64,000 nt of DNA from contig NC_080058.1 of assembly GCF_026212465.1 (NCBI RefSeq), positions 6,945,001 to 7,009,000 of the forward strand, in the 5' to 3' direction. The translations under genes were made by a program, and so were the position numbers. Source of the DNA: Amaranthus tricolor (taxonomy: Eukaryota; Streptophyta; Magnoliopsida; Caryophyllales; Amaranthaceae). Of this stretch, positions 30,861 to 43,932 are shown piece after piece (position 1 is the stretch's first letter; the number at the start of each line of letters is the position of its first letter). The notes under the pieces are model-generated. The model ran no database searches. It saw only the letters and a list, made by a program, of their open reading frames with translations, and was not told the origin of the DNA.

Positions 30861-31562
30861 TAAATATTTGCAATTTATGATTTTTTTTTATCAGTTAAGA
30901 AATATATGACACATCTACATTTATAATGATAGTTATAAAATATAGGGTCCATCTATTATTTTACCAAACTTCTGTTTAAGTTCAAAATCGACCTCCGTGC
31001 CTATGACTAATGAAATGTCAGAAACATTATTTAACCTTGAAGTTATTATTTATAACTTAAATTGATCAATTTAATGATCGTGTATTGTAAACTTTTAAAA
31101 TATCAAAATTAAAGTCTATTAAACTATTTTTGTAAAAGTGATTTCAGTGTAAATATGAATAAAAAAGAAGAAGGAAGCAGTCACAAATGAAGAAGATGAG
31201 GAGCCCAGCAACTGTTTTGGAAAGTGGCAATAAAAAAAGATGCAGCTCCTGATACAGAAAAGTGGGAGAAAACAAGAGAGGAAAGGGTTAGGCTAATCAT
31301 GTATAGATATTGTAAATTATTCAAGCAATGATTCCCAATGGGATAAGCTTACTCACCTCACTAAATACACTTCATCTTTCTTCTTCGACCCAACTTTTCC
31401 ATTTTTGTTTCATACTATATACTGTATATCAAATTTTCTTATGTAGTATATTTATCAATAATGCGCTTATGTTGATAATATGCTTACATTGATTTAAGTA
31501 AAAATTATTTTTCAACATTTTTTATAATTGAATCGAATCGAATCGAAATCAAATTGATTCAA
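30861..31562. other. Intergenic, AT-rich
   Basis: No gene seen. A short GAATC repeat (TCGAATCGAATCGAA) occurs near 31530. Confidence 0.5.
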
Positions 31563-31962
31563 TAGAATTATCCAATTTATTCATAATTTTCCTACAATAA
31601 TCTTACTTATTGATAAACCATGAATAATTCTAACTTTTTGAGGTATTTTCTTAGAGTAAACACGGTAATCGAATGACTTGCTATAGCAACTTTTTATTTT
31701 TTATTAAGAAAAGATAAATTAAAATAAAATGTCGAAAAAAATGTTAAAAAATATTTTAAAATTTTTTTGATTTTTTTATTAAATTTTTAAAATTTTTCTC
31801 TAATTTTACATTAATTTTCATTTTACTTTTTTGGTGAATTACCTATTATAGCACGTCATCGGGTTACTCAAGTTTACTCTAAGCAAATACCCCATAAAGT
31901 TGAGATTATTTATGGTTAATCAATTAGTGGAATTATTGTAGAAAAATCTAGGTAATTTTTCT
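31563..31962. mobile_element. Foldback element, copy 1
   Basis: The left arm (TCCTACAATAATCTTACTTA, then GAATAATTCTAACTTTTTGA, TTAGAGTAAAC) reappears inverted on the right (GTTTACTCTAAGCAAAT, TTGAGATTATTTATGG, GGAATTATTGTAGAAAA). Arms are about 150 bp around a very AT-rich centre. The same arms occur at 34283-34688, 38646-44221 and 49854-50270. No ORF. End positions are approximate to about 10 bp. Confidence 0.72.
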
Positions 31963-33439
31963 TTTAAAAAATGGGCAATAACATGGGGCGGTCGCTAGGC
32001 CGTCACCATTTTAACGTCTGGAAGTACGTAACATTTGTTGCCTTTTGGCCTTTGTAATTTTAACATTATTTTCTTTATAGTGTTAGTAAAACAAATGTCC
32101 ATAATAAATACGACAGACCAAAATAAAATAAAATAGCATGTCAATAGCCACAGCGTAATGGAGAGAGCAACACATATGAAAAATCAAAGCAAAAGGGTTT
32201 GAATAACGCGTATTTCTTGAATTTGTGTAGCATGTACGTACATCATGTTCTCTCTACTGCAAACCTGCACATGACAATTAGTGCCAAAAAATCTGTCTGG
32301 GACCAGCATTAACTTATCTTTCTACTACAACTCTGTATTATTTAAGTATTAATTCATATACTTATTTTTTTGAGATAATAATACCTACATAATGTATTCA
32401 CAAAAATAATAATAATAAATGTTATCTTAAAAATTTCTGCTCTTAAATATGAAAAAGCTCCCTCAGGGCATACAAGTTTACTCTCTGGTTCATAGGCAGC
32501 TCGTGTTGACTTACTAAGTCATAAATTTGTGGAGTAATTGCTCCCCCGGATCCATCTTCCCATTCCCACCTACAAACTACTACACCCTCGTTCTATTTGA
32601 TTTGCATTTCTTTTAAAGACGCGTATATGTTGGAATGATTTATCCCATATTGATAAGTTCAAGATAATGTGTGCACATTATAAGTTATTGGAGCCTTCCT
32701 CCAATTTATATATGGTTTTGTGATGATATTTTTTTAGCTTATAAATTGTAGGCATCTGGGGTTTCCCCGATTAAATGCTGGTATCGACAATAATCCAATT
32801 AAACTTAACCGTATATATTAATTTATACATGTGAAATGAGAGTTAGAATAGAGTATAAGATACAATACTCAAACTCTAAAATCACCAAGATCAAAGTTAG
32901 GTAAGAAGTATTTTGATGAACAAATTACTCTTTGCAATGAATATGACAATGTATGTAGGAAATAAGCAATTTTATAAGGACACGAAGATTTACGAGGTTT
33001 ACCCAATGTAGGCTATGTCTTCAGTGGTGTATAGTATCTTGATTATACTATAATAATGGAGTTTTAAGAACTTTTACAATGAAAAATTACTAGGCCTGTC
33101 AAACAGATCAGGTTGGGTCGGGTTCGGGTTCGGGTCATATATAAACAGGTCAGAAAACGCTTGACCCAAACCCAACCCATTTAGTTAATTGGGTTGAAAA
33201 TCACAACTTGTTTAGTAACAATGAACAAAGAGGTACAATGTCAAAGGGACAAAAAAAAAATTAAAACAAAGCTATTACTGATAATAAACAAAGTAAGTTT
33301 TTATTTATTTATTGTCAGTAACAGCGAACAAACCTAAAGTTAGACTTGGTCACGAACACACTTATTTTTAGAATTGAAATTTTTTGAAGCTTATTTTGAA
33401 AATGTTTTTTTTTATAAAAAGCTTGTTTTATTCAATCAT
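31963..33439. other. Intergenic
   Basis: No gene seen. 33090-33200 holds GGGTCGGGTTCGGGTTCGGG and CCCAAACCCAACCC words in inverted arrangement, a fragment like the GGGTC-rich ends of the 23581-24303 element. Confidence 0.45.
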
Positions 33440-33475
33440 TCATAGTCTTAAACTCTCATTCTTTAACACAACTCT

Positions 33476-33507
<32 letters not shown>

Positions 33508-34840
33508 GTATTATAGGGTAGCCTAGGGAAGGGGCTAGTTGAAAGACGAAGTGAAAATTAAATCCATATCCATACTTGTTTTCCAAATAGACAATACTTG
33601 ATTCTTTATTTTGATTTTTGCTTTAGTATTTAGCCAGACAAGTTATTCTCACCTTCACTTTTGTTTTTTAAATGAAAATTAATTCATTAATAAATAGTCA
33701 TACGACATCTACATTAGAATAAAAACATCAACTAACAATACAAACTTATGAAATTACAAGTTTTGTAGAATATAGATGATATCAGACACTTTTACACACT
33801 CTTTCCACGTCCTTGCTGTCGCTGTTTATTCAACGATGGAGTCTTTTGATCTGATACAATTTTCACATAACATTAAATCTAATACTATATTTTTTTTATA
33901 AGATTTATATGTTACTCGATACCGTAATATAATTAAAAATCATAACTCGAAACTTTCAAAATTAAACAATAAAATGCAATAAATAAATCAGAAAAATACA
34001 TTAAATAGGTACACTAACTCTCCCAAGAAAAAATAGTTTTATTTTAAATATTAAAAAACTAGAATTAAAAAAGAAATTTAGGAGCTTAATATTGGTTGAG
34101 GGTGGTCCCAAAATTAACAAAGAAAATTAGAGTAGAATTTAAGTGAATAGGAGGAAGAGGGGAAGAGGGATAATAGGACGGGGCTTAATACCAAAATTAT
34201 CAAAGTTTGATCAACCACATTAGCACATGTGTTATTGATACAAAGATGGATTCAGACATTTAGTCTATGAAAATATATTTTAGGAAAATTTATTGATTTT
34301 TCTATCATAATCTAAATTTTTGTTTAATTATAAATAATTTGCATTTTTTGTATCACTTATTAAGAATATTGTTTCCCAAATGATAATCGGTTTTCACAAG
34401 TTTATTGCCACATAAAAAAATAAAATAAAATAAAGAATCAAAAAAATTAAAAATTTAAATTTAAATTCAAAAATAAACTTACTGGATACCTTTTTAAATT
34501 TATTAAATTTTTTTGATTATTTATAATTTAATTTTTTAGTTACTTTTTTATTTTTTAATACAAAATAACTAGTTGTATAGGTAAGAAATTACCTTGATAC
34601 ATTCTAAGCCAGCACCCCTTATAGTTGAGATTATTCATGGTTAATAAGAAAATCAGTAAAAGATTAGATTATTCTTGGTAACTTTTCCTATATTTTATAA
34701 ATAAAACAAATATAATTTTTAAAATATAAAAATTACTGCTAAGCTTGTAGTTACTCCCTCTGTTTTCATTTGTTTTTCTCAAAAAAAAATTTATGAATTT
34801 TAGTGTCAAACTTTGACTACGGTTTCTTGTCAATTTCCGT
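33440..34840. repeat. Diverged ~1.4-kb direct duplication, copy A
   Basis: Shared ordered blocks with 36633-38070 include AAACTCTCATT, TTATAGGGTAG(C/T)CTAGGGAA, CATACGACATCTACAT, GAGTCTTTTGAT, CTCCCAAGAAAAA, ATTAACAAAGAAAATTAGA, GATCAACCACATT and TAGTGTCAAACTTTG. Copy A carries a foldback insertion (34283-34688) missing from copy B and lacks the Tourist-like MITE found at the left of copy B. No coding content. It contains a 28-T run at 33480-33507. Confidence 0.8.
34283..34688. mobile_element. Foldback element with 9-bp target duplication and a paralogous empty site
   Basis: A 406-bp element starting GGAAAATTTA and ending AACTTTTCC, flanked by TATATTTTA on both sides (34274-34282 and 34689-34697). 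The duplicated segment copy B (about 37919-37930) has a single TATATTTTA and no element, so it is an empty site. The right arm (GTTGAGATTATTCATGGTTAA) matches foldback copies at 31.6, 44.1 and 50.2 kb. Confidence 0.78.
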
Positions 34841-35140
34841 TTAATTCACCATTTTGACATTTCCACCCATATTAAGTGTTGGTTGTTGTCTTTATAATTT
34901 ACCCTAAATCATTTTTATGCTCTTAAAAGTTTAATTATAATTATTAATTATATTATATTTAAGTTTATTATATTTATAATTATATGTCTGGTGTTTAGGT
35001 CCACCATCAAGTTGTCCATCGCATGCTCCTGACGACCTCATCCTTCCAATTCCAAAAAAGGAAATTATTCAGCATTTCATGATCTGGTATACAGTGGTAT
35101 CGTGTTAAACAATAACAATAAAGTGTTCGGCTCCTCTTGT

Positions 35141-35375
35141 ATGAGACCGTCTCACCATAAAACGGATGCATATAATAGTCTATTTCTTCAATTGATTACT
35201 TTAAGATCATAAGTAATTGTTTTAAGGTTATAAGTAATTACTCTAAGACTATAAAAAGTAATTATATTAAAATGATAAGTGATCACTTTAGTGTTATAAG
35301 TAATCGTTTAAAGACAAAAAGTGTATATTGGGTTGGTCCAATAAAAATGACATCACCGTAAGACCGTCTTATTTA
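35141..35375. repeat. Short inverted-repeat element with GAGACCGTCTC end
   Basis: The left end TGAGACCGTCTCACCATAA and the right end CACCGTAAGACCGTCTTA are imperfect inverted copies. Between them lies an AT-rich array of AAGTAATTxxTTTAAGGTTATAAG-type repeats (about 20-bp period) like that at 30.1-30.9 kb. Non-coding; ends approximate. Confidence 0.6.
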
Positions 35376-35930
35376 AAAATTAGTTTAAAGTCTTCGTTTA
35401 ATTAAATATTTAGTTAAATTAAAATTAGAAAAAATTAGTTATTTAAATACAAAGACTTCTCAATTGTAGTTTTTTTAAACTTCTAGAAGGAGATTAACTT
35501 GGGTTTTTATCACTTTATCCATATAAAATATTATGTTTGACTCATAGAAAAAATCAACCATAATAAAAATTAAAGAAATTAAATGAAACAACTATCTTTG
35601 AATTAAATTTAATCACAAATTCTTAAATGAAATTATTTTATTGTAAGACAATCTCTATTGAACTGATCCATGAACATTTAATGTGTTAAAATAATCAGTT
35701 ATAATTTTAAAGTGATCAAGACAAAAAATTTAACCGTCTCATCATAAAACGGCTTAATATAGGTTAATCCAATATTTATTTGTTTTTTTTTTTTCTGAAT
35801 TCTTTGATTTACTTAATTGATTTTTTTCTAAAAAAAAATTAAAATGGGTTGCTTGTATGGACTCGTTTCATTGTGAGATGGTATCATACAAACTTTCTGA
35901 GTGATCAATAAAAAGAAAAAATTGTTGAGA

Positions 35931-36051
35931 GAGACGGTCTCTTCGAGAAACGATTAGATATATGGGCTAAATAGCACAACTAAAATAAATTAAAGAGAAA
36001 ATAAAAATGTGGGTTTCTTGTTTTGAGGTCATCTCTTTAAGAGACGGTCTC
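35931..36051 (+). repeat. ~120-bp dispersed repeat bounded by GAGACGGTCTC palindromes
   Basis: The odd-length palindrome GAGACGGTCTC occurs at both borders (35931-35941 and 36041-36051). The interior includes GAGAAACGATTAGATATATG, AAAATAAAAATGTGG and TTGTTTTGAGGTC. A drifted copy in opposite orientation lies at 56043-56160. Confidence 0.7.
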
Positions 36052-36318
36052 CCACAAAAATAGCCGATTAAAAATATACTGAGTATATGAACTCGTTTCA
36101 TTGATGAGAATTGAGAAATTGGTCTCATACAAAACAAGTTGAATTTAATACCCTTACAATTAGTGGAGTATCCGGGTTCGTGAATCGACCAAAGACCAAA
36201 GAGGCCTAAACTGCTAAACTGGGCTACATTTTGGACCAACCAAAATCAGACCAATTAGTTTGTTTCATTCTAAGCCTTTAAGGCAGACATGTTGTGTTGT
36301 TCTATTTAGTAGCATTAA

Positions 36319-36632
36319 CGGTCTGTTTATTAGGTGGTAATAAACCGTGTTAATAGGAATGAAAAGTAGTGTAATTTCTGTTGAAAAATCTCTTGCCTAT
36401 ATTGATGGCCATGCTTGTCCAACTTCTATCATCTCATTTTCTTCATAAAATTCATTCCAATGCATTACCATTGGGAGTTATGCTATTAGGTTGTAATGGA
36501 AATTTGTACACAAAAAAACTTTTTTATGATCAAAGTTTCATCACCATGGGAATGATATGGAACTTTTGATGAAATTTTACACTATAATTCGTTCCCATTA
36601 TCAACATTTAGTACCACTAACCAAACGGGCTG
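36319..36632. mobile_element. Tourist-like MITE, copy 1 (TAA target duplication)
   Basis: A 314-bp element beginning CGGTCTGTTTATTAGGTGGT and ending ACCAAACGGGCTG, flanked by TAA on both sides (36316-36318 and 36633-36635). The 3-bp TWA duplication indicates PIF/Harbinger-type (Tourist) transposition. It is clearly homologous over its length to 58494-58810. Copy A of the surrounding duplication (TCTTAAACTCTC, about 33447) shows the uninterrupted site. Confidence 0.85.
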
Positions 36633-38070
36633 TAAACTCTCATTTTAGAACACAATTCTAAGTTACAGTTTTCAATTTTTTTGGATTATAGGGTAGTCTA
36701 GGGAAAGGGCTGGGGGAAAGTATTAAGTGAAAATCAAATTTAGAATCCGTACTTGTTTCAAATAAGACAATACTCGATCTTTGTTTTGGTTTTCACTTTA
36801 GTCTTTAGGTTGGCATGCAACTCTCTCCTTCACTTTTTTTTTAATTAAAATTAATTCATTTATAAAAGAATCATACGACATCTACATCACACTTTTACAC
36901 ACACTCTTCCACATCGTTGTTATCGTTGTTTGATACAACATTCAACGATTGAGTCTTTTGATGACACTTCCTCTGGTTCTTTTTAGTTGTCCTATTTTCT
37001 TATTTGGGCAGTTCACCTCTATTGTCCCATTTTCATTTTAAGATATAGAAGTATAATTTTAGGTAGTGTCCTTATTTTCTTAATATTAAAAATACCCAAT
37101 ATTGCACATGAGTCTACTGTTTTAGGTGGTCGCCTCATTTTCTTAATATTAAAAATACCCAACATTGCACATAAATCTATTATTTCGAGTGGTCCCTTTA
37201 TTTTTTTAATATTAATTGTGTTATAACCAAAAGGAACAACTAAATTGAATTGGAGGGAGTGTAATTTTTTTATAAGATTTGTATAATACTTGATGTCGTA
37301 AAGATATTCATCAGTAAATTAAAATTTTGTAATAAAATTAAAATCATAACTGAAACTTTTGAAACAAAAAAATCCAATAAATAAATTAGAAAAAGATATT
37401 AAATAATCTCCCAAGAAAAATTAGAGTTTTAGTTCAAATATAAAAAAACTAAAATAAAAAATTTAGGGTTTAATATCAATCTTTTGATTGATGATAGTCC
37501 CAAAAATTAACAAAGAAAATTAGAATTTAAATGAATAGGAAGAAGGGGGTGAAGAGGAAGAGGAGAGAAGGAATTGGTAAATAATAGTTATTTGTAAGGT
37601 AAATAAATTATTTTTATGTGGTAGGGTTTGATCAAAGGATGAGACTTTTTTATTTTAATTTATTTATTTTAATTTTATTTATTTTATTATTATAATTTTA
37701 CCTTTTTGTTACGGTTATTAATTAGCAATTTTTGGAGAGAGGAAGGGGCTTCTCTCTTCCATTAGTTTTTATTGGATATACAAAGCAATTTTTGGTTTTA
37801 ATTTCCATAATTATTTAGCTCTACTATTTCCCCTCAAAGCACCTGTATTAGATCAACCACATTTGAACATGTGTAATTGATACAATGATGGATTCAGAAA
37901 TTTAATTTACTCGACGAAAATATATTTTATTAATAAAATAAATATAATTTTTAAAAATACAAAAATTATTGTTAAGATAGTAATCACTCCCTATGTTTTC
38001 ATATTTTTCTCAAATAAAATTTACAAAATTTAGTGTCAAACTTTGGTTATTATTTCTTATCGATCTACGT
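36633..38070. repeat. Diverged ~1.4-kb direct duplication, copy B
   Basis: Partner of 33440-34840 in the same orientation, about 3.2 kb downstream. Alignable blocks are interrupted by indels, notably about 270 bp (37570-37840) present only here. Non-coding. The short frame at 36987-37226 spans a repeated TTTCTTAATATTAAAAATAC phrase and is not a gene. Confidence 0.8.
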
Positions 38071-38268
38071 AGAAAAACATATTTATGTTGAATCTTGATA
38101 GATTCGTCTTAATATATATTTTCTGAATAACAACTTTTAAGAATTTTTAAAAACTCATAATTAAAAATATTTGACTTTTAAATTAGCATTATTATTCAAA
38201 AAAAGTGAATGGGATGAACAAATGACAACATAGGAAACATGAACAAATGAGATTCGCAAAAAATAGTA
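38071..38268. other. Remnant of a Stowaway-like element
   Basis: CTCCCTATGTTTTCATATTT (37987) and the inverted GACAACATAGGAAACATG (about 38226) look like drifted Stowaway ends. TA duplications are not clean. Confidence 0.4.
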
Positions 38269-38508
38269 CTTCCTCCTGTTCGCTTTACTTATCCGATTTT
38301 GTTTTTCAACACTATTCATCAATCACTTTTATTATGTGATTTGTTCTTAATCTATAAGTTACAAGGTAGTCATATGAGATCTTGTTTAATTCGTCTTATT
38401 GTAAATTTTATTAATATTAACTTCTTATAATTTTTACTCAAGCACAATTAGAAATATTTAAGATTAAAAACGTGCATTGACAAATATGCTAAAATCAAAT
38501 GGAAGAAG
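38269..38508. mobile_element. Stowaway-like MITE
   Basis: A 240-bp element starting CTTCCTCCTGTTCGC after TA and ending AAATGGAAGAAG before TA (38509-38510). The interior (GAGATCTTGTTTAATTCGTC) is the Stowaway family motif seen inverted in the other copies. Confidence 0.65.
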
Positions 38509-38954
38509 TAAAGAGAATAGGAGAGAGAATAACGTTATCGTCGAATCAATCATTGAGAATGCTAAAAGTAGTGGGCAATCATTTACGGTGTGTGTAATTT
38601 TCACAAAGATTATTAGAATTATTAATTGAAGTATAAAATAAAAAACGAAAAATTGTCTTCAATAATTCAATTTTTTTGCAATTTTTTTATAATAATCTCA
38701 CTTATTGATTTACTATGAATAATTATAATTTTTGGGTAATTTAACCAAGATTGTTGTTACCTAATTGTTAACTTATAATTGTAGGTTAACTCTTTTAAAA
38801 ATAAAGGAAAAATACAAATAAAATAAAATTACTTGGTTTGGTGGTGATGGTAGTGGTGTCTCCGGTGAGATGGAGGGGTGGCACTGGGGGAAAGGATGGG
38901 TTTGTTTTGTATTTTTTATTTTTAGAAAAATTTTTAATTTATCTTTTTCTTATT

Positions 38955-39153
38955 TGTTAAGAATGCCACAGTCCATACCGATGAACACGAGCCATGACAG
39001 CTGTTCAGCCCCTTAGTTTATTTTTCAAGTCAACTATTATATATACCCCAAGCTTTCTGTAATTCATTGCGTTTTTGACATTCATCTTCAATAAAGAAAA
39101 GGATTTCGTTCTTTTTCTTTTCATCTCCAGTTTTGATTTCAATGATTTTAACA
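38955..39153 (+). repeat. 5' LTR of copia element
   Basis: 199 bp with TGTTA...TAACA ends. It has a TATATATA box at about 39038 and an AATAAA at 39090-39095. The only difference from the 3' LTR by eye is T versus C in the CTTTTT(C) tract near 39119. Confidence 0.96.
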
Positions 39154-39163
39154 TGGTATCAGA
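39154..39163 (+). promoter_or_regulatory. Primer-binding site (initiator tRNA-Met type)
   Basis: TGGTATCAGA immediately follows the LTR. It is complementary to the 3' end of plant initiator methionine tRNA, the usual copia primer. Confidence 0.9.
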
Positions 39164-39438
39164 CGGATTGATCCTTTCTTCCGCCTTTGTATCTTTCGTG
39201 GTTTAATTTCCCTGTTAGTTTCTTCCTCCTGTTTCTGTTCTTGTTTTCTTGTATTGGTGTTGTTCCCTATCGCTCCTGTATTGTTTCTCACTTCTTTTTG
39301 AATCTTGTTTTTCTTTCCTGCCTTCCTCTTGAATTTGATTCCTGTAGTCTTTATTCTATTTGTTTCCTTCATTGCATGTCTAGATTGTTTCTCGTAGCCT
39401 TTGTTTCTTTATTCTTCTATCAACCCTAGTTTTTACAT

Positions 39439-42400
39439 ATGCAAATCATGTCTGCTGATACAATCAACGATTTTACCTCAAATAATATCAATACTCGAAC
39501 CCTAGATCTTACCGCTGATCCTAGCACAGTTTTTTACATACATCCCTCCGACACTATTGCCCACTCCTTCGTCTCTGACAAATTTGAAGGGCAAAATTTC
39601 ATCACCTGGAAATCTTCTATGATCATCGGTCTTTCTACAAAAAATAAAATGTGTTTTGTTGATGGCTCTCACCACAAGCCATCACCTACTGCTCCAACAT
39701 ATCAGGCATGGATAAGATGTAATGATATGGTCAGAGGTTGGATCCTCAAATCTTTGAGTCCAGTTATTGCCAAGAGTGTTTTTTTTTTCAAGACTGCTCA
39801 AGAAATGTGGCAAAATCTAGAAGAACGGTATGGACACACTAGTTCAACACAACTTTTTGCCATTCAAGAAGAAATAGCCACCATACAACAAGAAAATGAT
39901 GATGTAGCTGGATTTTTTGCAAAAATTAAAGTTCTTTGGGATGAATTAGATGAGGTATGTCCTTTGCCAACTTGTGAATGCCACTGCTGTACTTGCAATT
40001 TAACTTCCAAATTCCTTAAGCTCCTCCAAGAACAAAGACTTATGCAATTTCTGATGAAATTAAGGGATGAGTACAGACAGATTCGAAGTAATGTCATTAT
40101 GATGCATTCATTGCCTACCATTACAGAAGCATACAAGATTGTTTTACAAGAACAACACCATAAAAGAATATGCAACAATAAAACCAGTACTGAGCCACTT
40201 GCTTTTGTTGCTGACAAACAACCACCATATCATGTTCAATCCTACAGATCATATCACAACAGAGGTGGACACACCTCTAATAGAGGAGGTTTGATTCAAT
40301 CAAAAGGAGGAGTTAAAAGAAATTCTACCCTACATTGTGATCATTGCAATAACACAGGACATACAATTGATCGGTGCTATAAGCTTCATGGATATCCTAA
40401 GGACTCCAAGTCTCAATCTCAGAAGAAGTTTGCACATTATACACAAACCAATATACAAGAAGAGGTCTCCCCTGATCTAAGACGTGATGATATGGTGCAT
40501 ACAAATTTCACCAAAGAACAATACTCTCAGCTTCTCAATCTTCTAGACAACCAACATATTGGAGATTATTCAAAACAACAAAATACTTCAGATCAGAATA
40601 CTCACACTGCCTTCCTTGCAGGTACTATTTGCCTTTTTTCTCATACTGTTAATACTTGGATTATTGATAGTGGAGCCACTGATCATTTCTGTTCTAACCT
40701 ACAAATGTTCCACACATACAAATCTCTTGAGAATCAACAAACTTTCATTACCATTCCTAATGGCAAAAAGGTACAAGTAACACATATTGGTACTGTTATT
40801 TTAACCAACACTCTACAACTTAAAGATGTCTTACATGTTCCAGATTTTCACTTCAATCTTATCTCTGTTCACAAACTCTGTCATAATATGAATCGTGAAA
40901 TCACTTTTAATAATCACAGTTGTTTCTTACAGGGGCCTACCCTTCCCAAGAAGATAGTTCTTGGTAAATTGAAATCAGGCCTTTATTATGCTCATGAAGA
41001 CTTATCAAATGGTCCACAACAGCCCATATCACCCATTCTTTCTGCTGGCACAGTCAATTCTCATTCAGGCATCTACACACAACAAGCAAAACTCTGGCAC
41101 CTAAGGCTTGGCCATCTACCTTTTTCCAAGCTTCCTTATGCTCTTCCTTTCTTTCAGAATAAACCAAAATGTAATGATGCCATATGTCAAATTTGCCCTC
41201 CATCTAAACAATGCAGATTACCCTTTCCTACAAGTGAAATCAAAAGTACTAAACCATTTCATTTACTACATATTGATGTATGGGGGCCTTATAGACATGC
41301 TACCCCAAGTAGTTGTACTTTTTTCATTACTATAGTTGATGATTTTACTAGATATACATGGGTTCATTTACTTAAATATAAATCTGATTCTGTTCATGTT
41401 TTAACTAAGTTCATCGCATACATTGAAAATTAGTTTAACACAACCGTTCACATCATCAGAACAGATAATGCAAAAGACCTGTGTGAAGGTCCTATACAAG
41501 AATTATATTATAAAAAAGGCATCACTCACCAAACTAGCTGCACTGATACACCACAACAAAATGGTGTTGTTGAACGCAAGCATAGACATTTATTAGAAAC
41601 TGCTAGAGCCTTATTCTTTCAAGCTAATCTACCTCCTACCTATTGGGGAGAATCATTGCTGTGTGCCACATATCTTATAAACAGAATGCCATTGTCAGTT
41701 CTTAAACATAAATCTCCATATGAATTGCTACATCAATCCCCTCCTGTGCTTGATCACCTTAGAACCTTTGGATGTTTATGTTATGTTTCCACTTCCAAAG
41801 CACACAGATCAAAATTTGATCCTAGGTCTGCTGCATGTGTTTTCTTGGGTTATTCTCTTACACAAAAAGGTTACAAGATATTAAACTTACAAAGCAAGAA
41901 AATTTATGTTAGTAGAGACATTGTCTTCCATGAAAAACATTTTCCTTACCACAATCAGAATAAAAATAAAACTTCACAAAAACCTTTTCAATTTTTCCTT
42001 CCTGCAGAAACAAATCAGTTTCACTCCTTTAATCATTTCACAGATGACTACTATCAAGCTTCTTCCACTCCTCCCATATCCACATCCACTCCCTCTTCTC
42101 CCACATCTCTTCCTCTCAGCTCAGCCTCACAAAATGAACAACAACTTGCAGATTGTTCTGTCCCCATTCCTACCAGAACCTCAACAAGAATCTCCCATCC
42201 TCCCTCTTACTTAAATGATTATGTCTGTTTTAATATGATTTCTGATCACACTAATCAACATTGGTGCAATTTAGTTACCTTGGATACCATACCTGAAAAC
42301 AGCAAATCCATTGTTTATGCTACATCCAGTTTAATTGAACCTACGACATATAAACAAGCATCCCAAGATCACAGATGGACACAGGCTATGAATGATGAAC

Positions 42401-43932
42401 TTACAGCCCTCAAAGACAACAATACTTGGTTATTAGTTGATCTCCCCCCTGGTAAAAAGCCCATAGGATGCAAATGGGTTTATAAAATCAAACTAAAAGC
42501 AGATGGTACCATCGAACGCTTCAAAGCAAGGTTAGTTGCAAGAGGTTACACACAAACACATGGTGTGGACTATGATGAGACTTTCTCTCCTGTTTTCAAA
42601 CTATCCACTATAAGAACCATCATTGCTGTTGCTGTTACAAAAGGTTGGTCTCTCTATCAACTTGATGTCAATAATGCCTTTTTACATGGGGATCTTCATG
42701 AGGAAGTTTATATGAAGCCTCCACCAGGTATCTCTAATCCTCATAATAAAGTATGTAAACTACAAAAATCTTTATATAGGCTAAAACAAGCATCAAGACA
42801 ATGGTTTGCTAAACTACACCATGAATTACTTCTCCAAGGATTCAAGCAATCCAAGAATGATTATTCTTTGTTTATGAACAACACAAATTCTTCTCTAACT
42901 ATAGTTGTTGTTTATGTTGATGACATTATTCTCACAGGTAATGACAACACAGTTATTACTCAGCTCAAGCATCATCTACATAAGGCTTTTAGTATCAAAG
43001 ATTTAGGAAGATTGCATTACTTCCTTGGTATAGAAGTGTCCTATGTTCCTCAAGGTATCATACTAACTCAAAATAAATACACAAAGGAACTTCTACAAGC
43101 AAGTGGGTTACTTGATTTCAAAACTGTTGCCACTCCTCTACCTCAGAATTTGAAATTAAGCTTATCTGAAGGAAATATTATAGCTGACCCTCTCTATTAT
43201 AGAAGCATGGTTGGTAAATTAAATTTCCTCACAAATACTAGACCTGACCTGGCCTATTCTGTCCAACACTTAAGCCAATACATGCAACAACCCAGAGACA
43301 CTCACCTCCAGGCTCTACAACACACTTTAGGGTATGTTGCTCATACCTCTGGACAAGGCATTCTTATGAGTGGAGCTGACAAACTTGTATTACAAGCCTT
43401 CTGTGATTCTGATTGGGCAGCATGCCCTGATTCAAGAAAATCCATTTCTGGCTATATTTTACAACTTGGTAAATCACCCATCTCATGGAAGTCCAAGAAA
43501 CAAGCAACAGTTTCAAGATCATCTGCAGAAGCTGAGTATAAAGCTATGGCAAATGCTGCAGCTGAAGTCACATGGATGGTTCGCCTGCTTACAGATCTTG
43601 GTTTACCAATCTTACAACCAGTCACACTCCACTGTGATAATCCATCTGCCATCTACATAGCTAAAAATCCAGTGTTCCATGAACGCACAAAACACATTGC
43701 CATAGATTGTCATTTCACCAGAGAAAAGGTTATGGAAGGTCTAATACAATTGACATATTTACCAACTTCTTCACAGATTGCTGATATCTTCACCAAAATT
43801 CTTCCCTCACACCAGTTCAATAAGCTGCTGACCAATCTTGGCATGTTATCTCAGCCAAGATTGCGGGGGGTGTTAAGAATGCCACAGTCCATACCGATGA
43901 ACACGAGCCATGACAGCTGTTCAGCCCCTTAG
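39439..43932 (+). pseudogene. copia gag-pol polyprotein with one in-frame TAG
   Basis: One continuous frame of 1497 codons broken only by TAG at codon 665 (41431-41433). In order: gag (NFITWKSSMIIGLSTKNKM, EEIATIQQENDDVAGFFAKI), zinc knuckle CDHCNNTGHTIDRC (from residue 300), protease WIIDSGATDHFC (D410), pre-integrase LWHLRLGHLPFSKL, integrase core D613, D676, E712 (DD35E), RT with [17 protein letters not shown] and YVDD (from residue 1159), and RNase H with [16 protein letters not shown] and [13 protein letters not shown]. The stop lies between the first two catalytic aspartates of integrase, so without readthrough only gag-protease-partial integrase is made. The frame runs 62 bases into the 3' LTR. 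The start could also be the second ATG at 39448. All other motifs are intact, in line with the young LTRs. Confidence 0.95.
43861..43870 (+). other. Polypurine tract of copia element
   Basis: AAGATTGCGGGGGG ends directly before the TG of the 3' LTR. It serves as the plus-strand primer site in reverse transcription. It is unusually short and interrupted by TT and C. Confidence 0.7.

Larger units (their letters stand above)
34841..36318. other. Intergenic with several GAGACGGTCTC-type repeats
   Basis: No gene supported. The stretch contains two palindrome-bearing elements listed separately, and 35700-35760 has the related words AACCGTCTCATCATAAAACGG. Confidence 0.5.

Noticed and set aside
36381..36569. 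62-codon ORF
   Set aside because: Entirely inside the Tourist-like MITE (36319-36632) and not conserved as an ORF in the second copy.
39864..40217. 117-codon minus-strand ORF within copia gag
   Set aside because: Antisense shadow of the gag frame, with no family resemblance.
41656..43932. Treating the second copia frame as a separate gene starting at 41656
   Set aside because: It is in the same frame as the upstream ORF and the intervening codons are open. Only one TAG separates them, and the integrase catalytic residues D676 and E712 lie before the apparent start.
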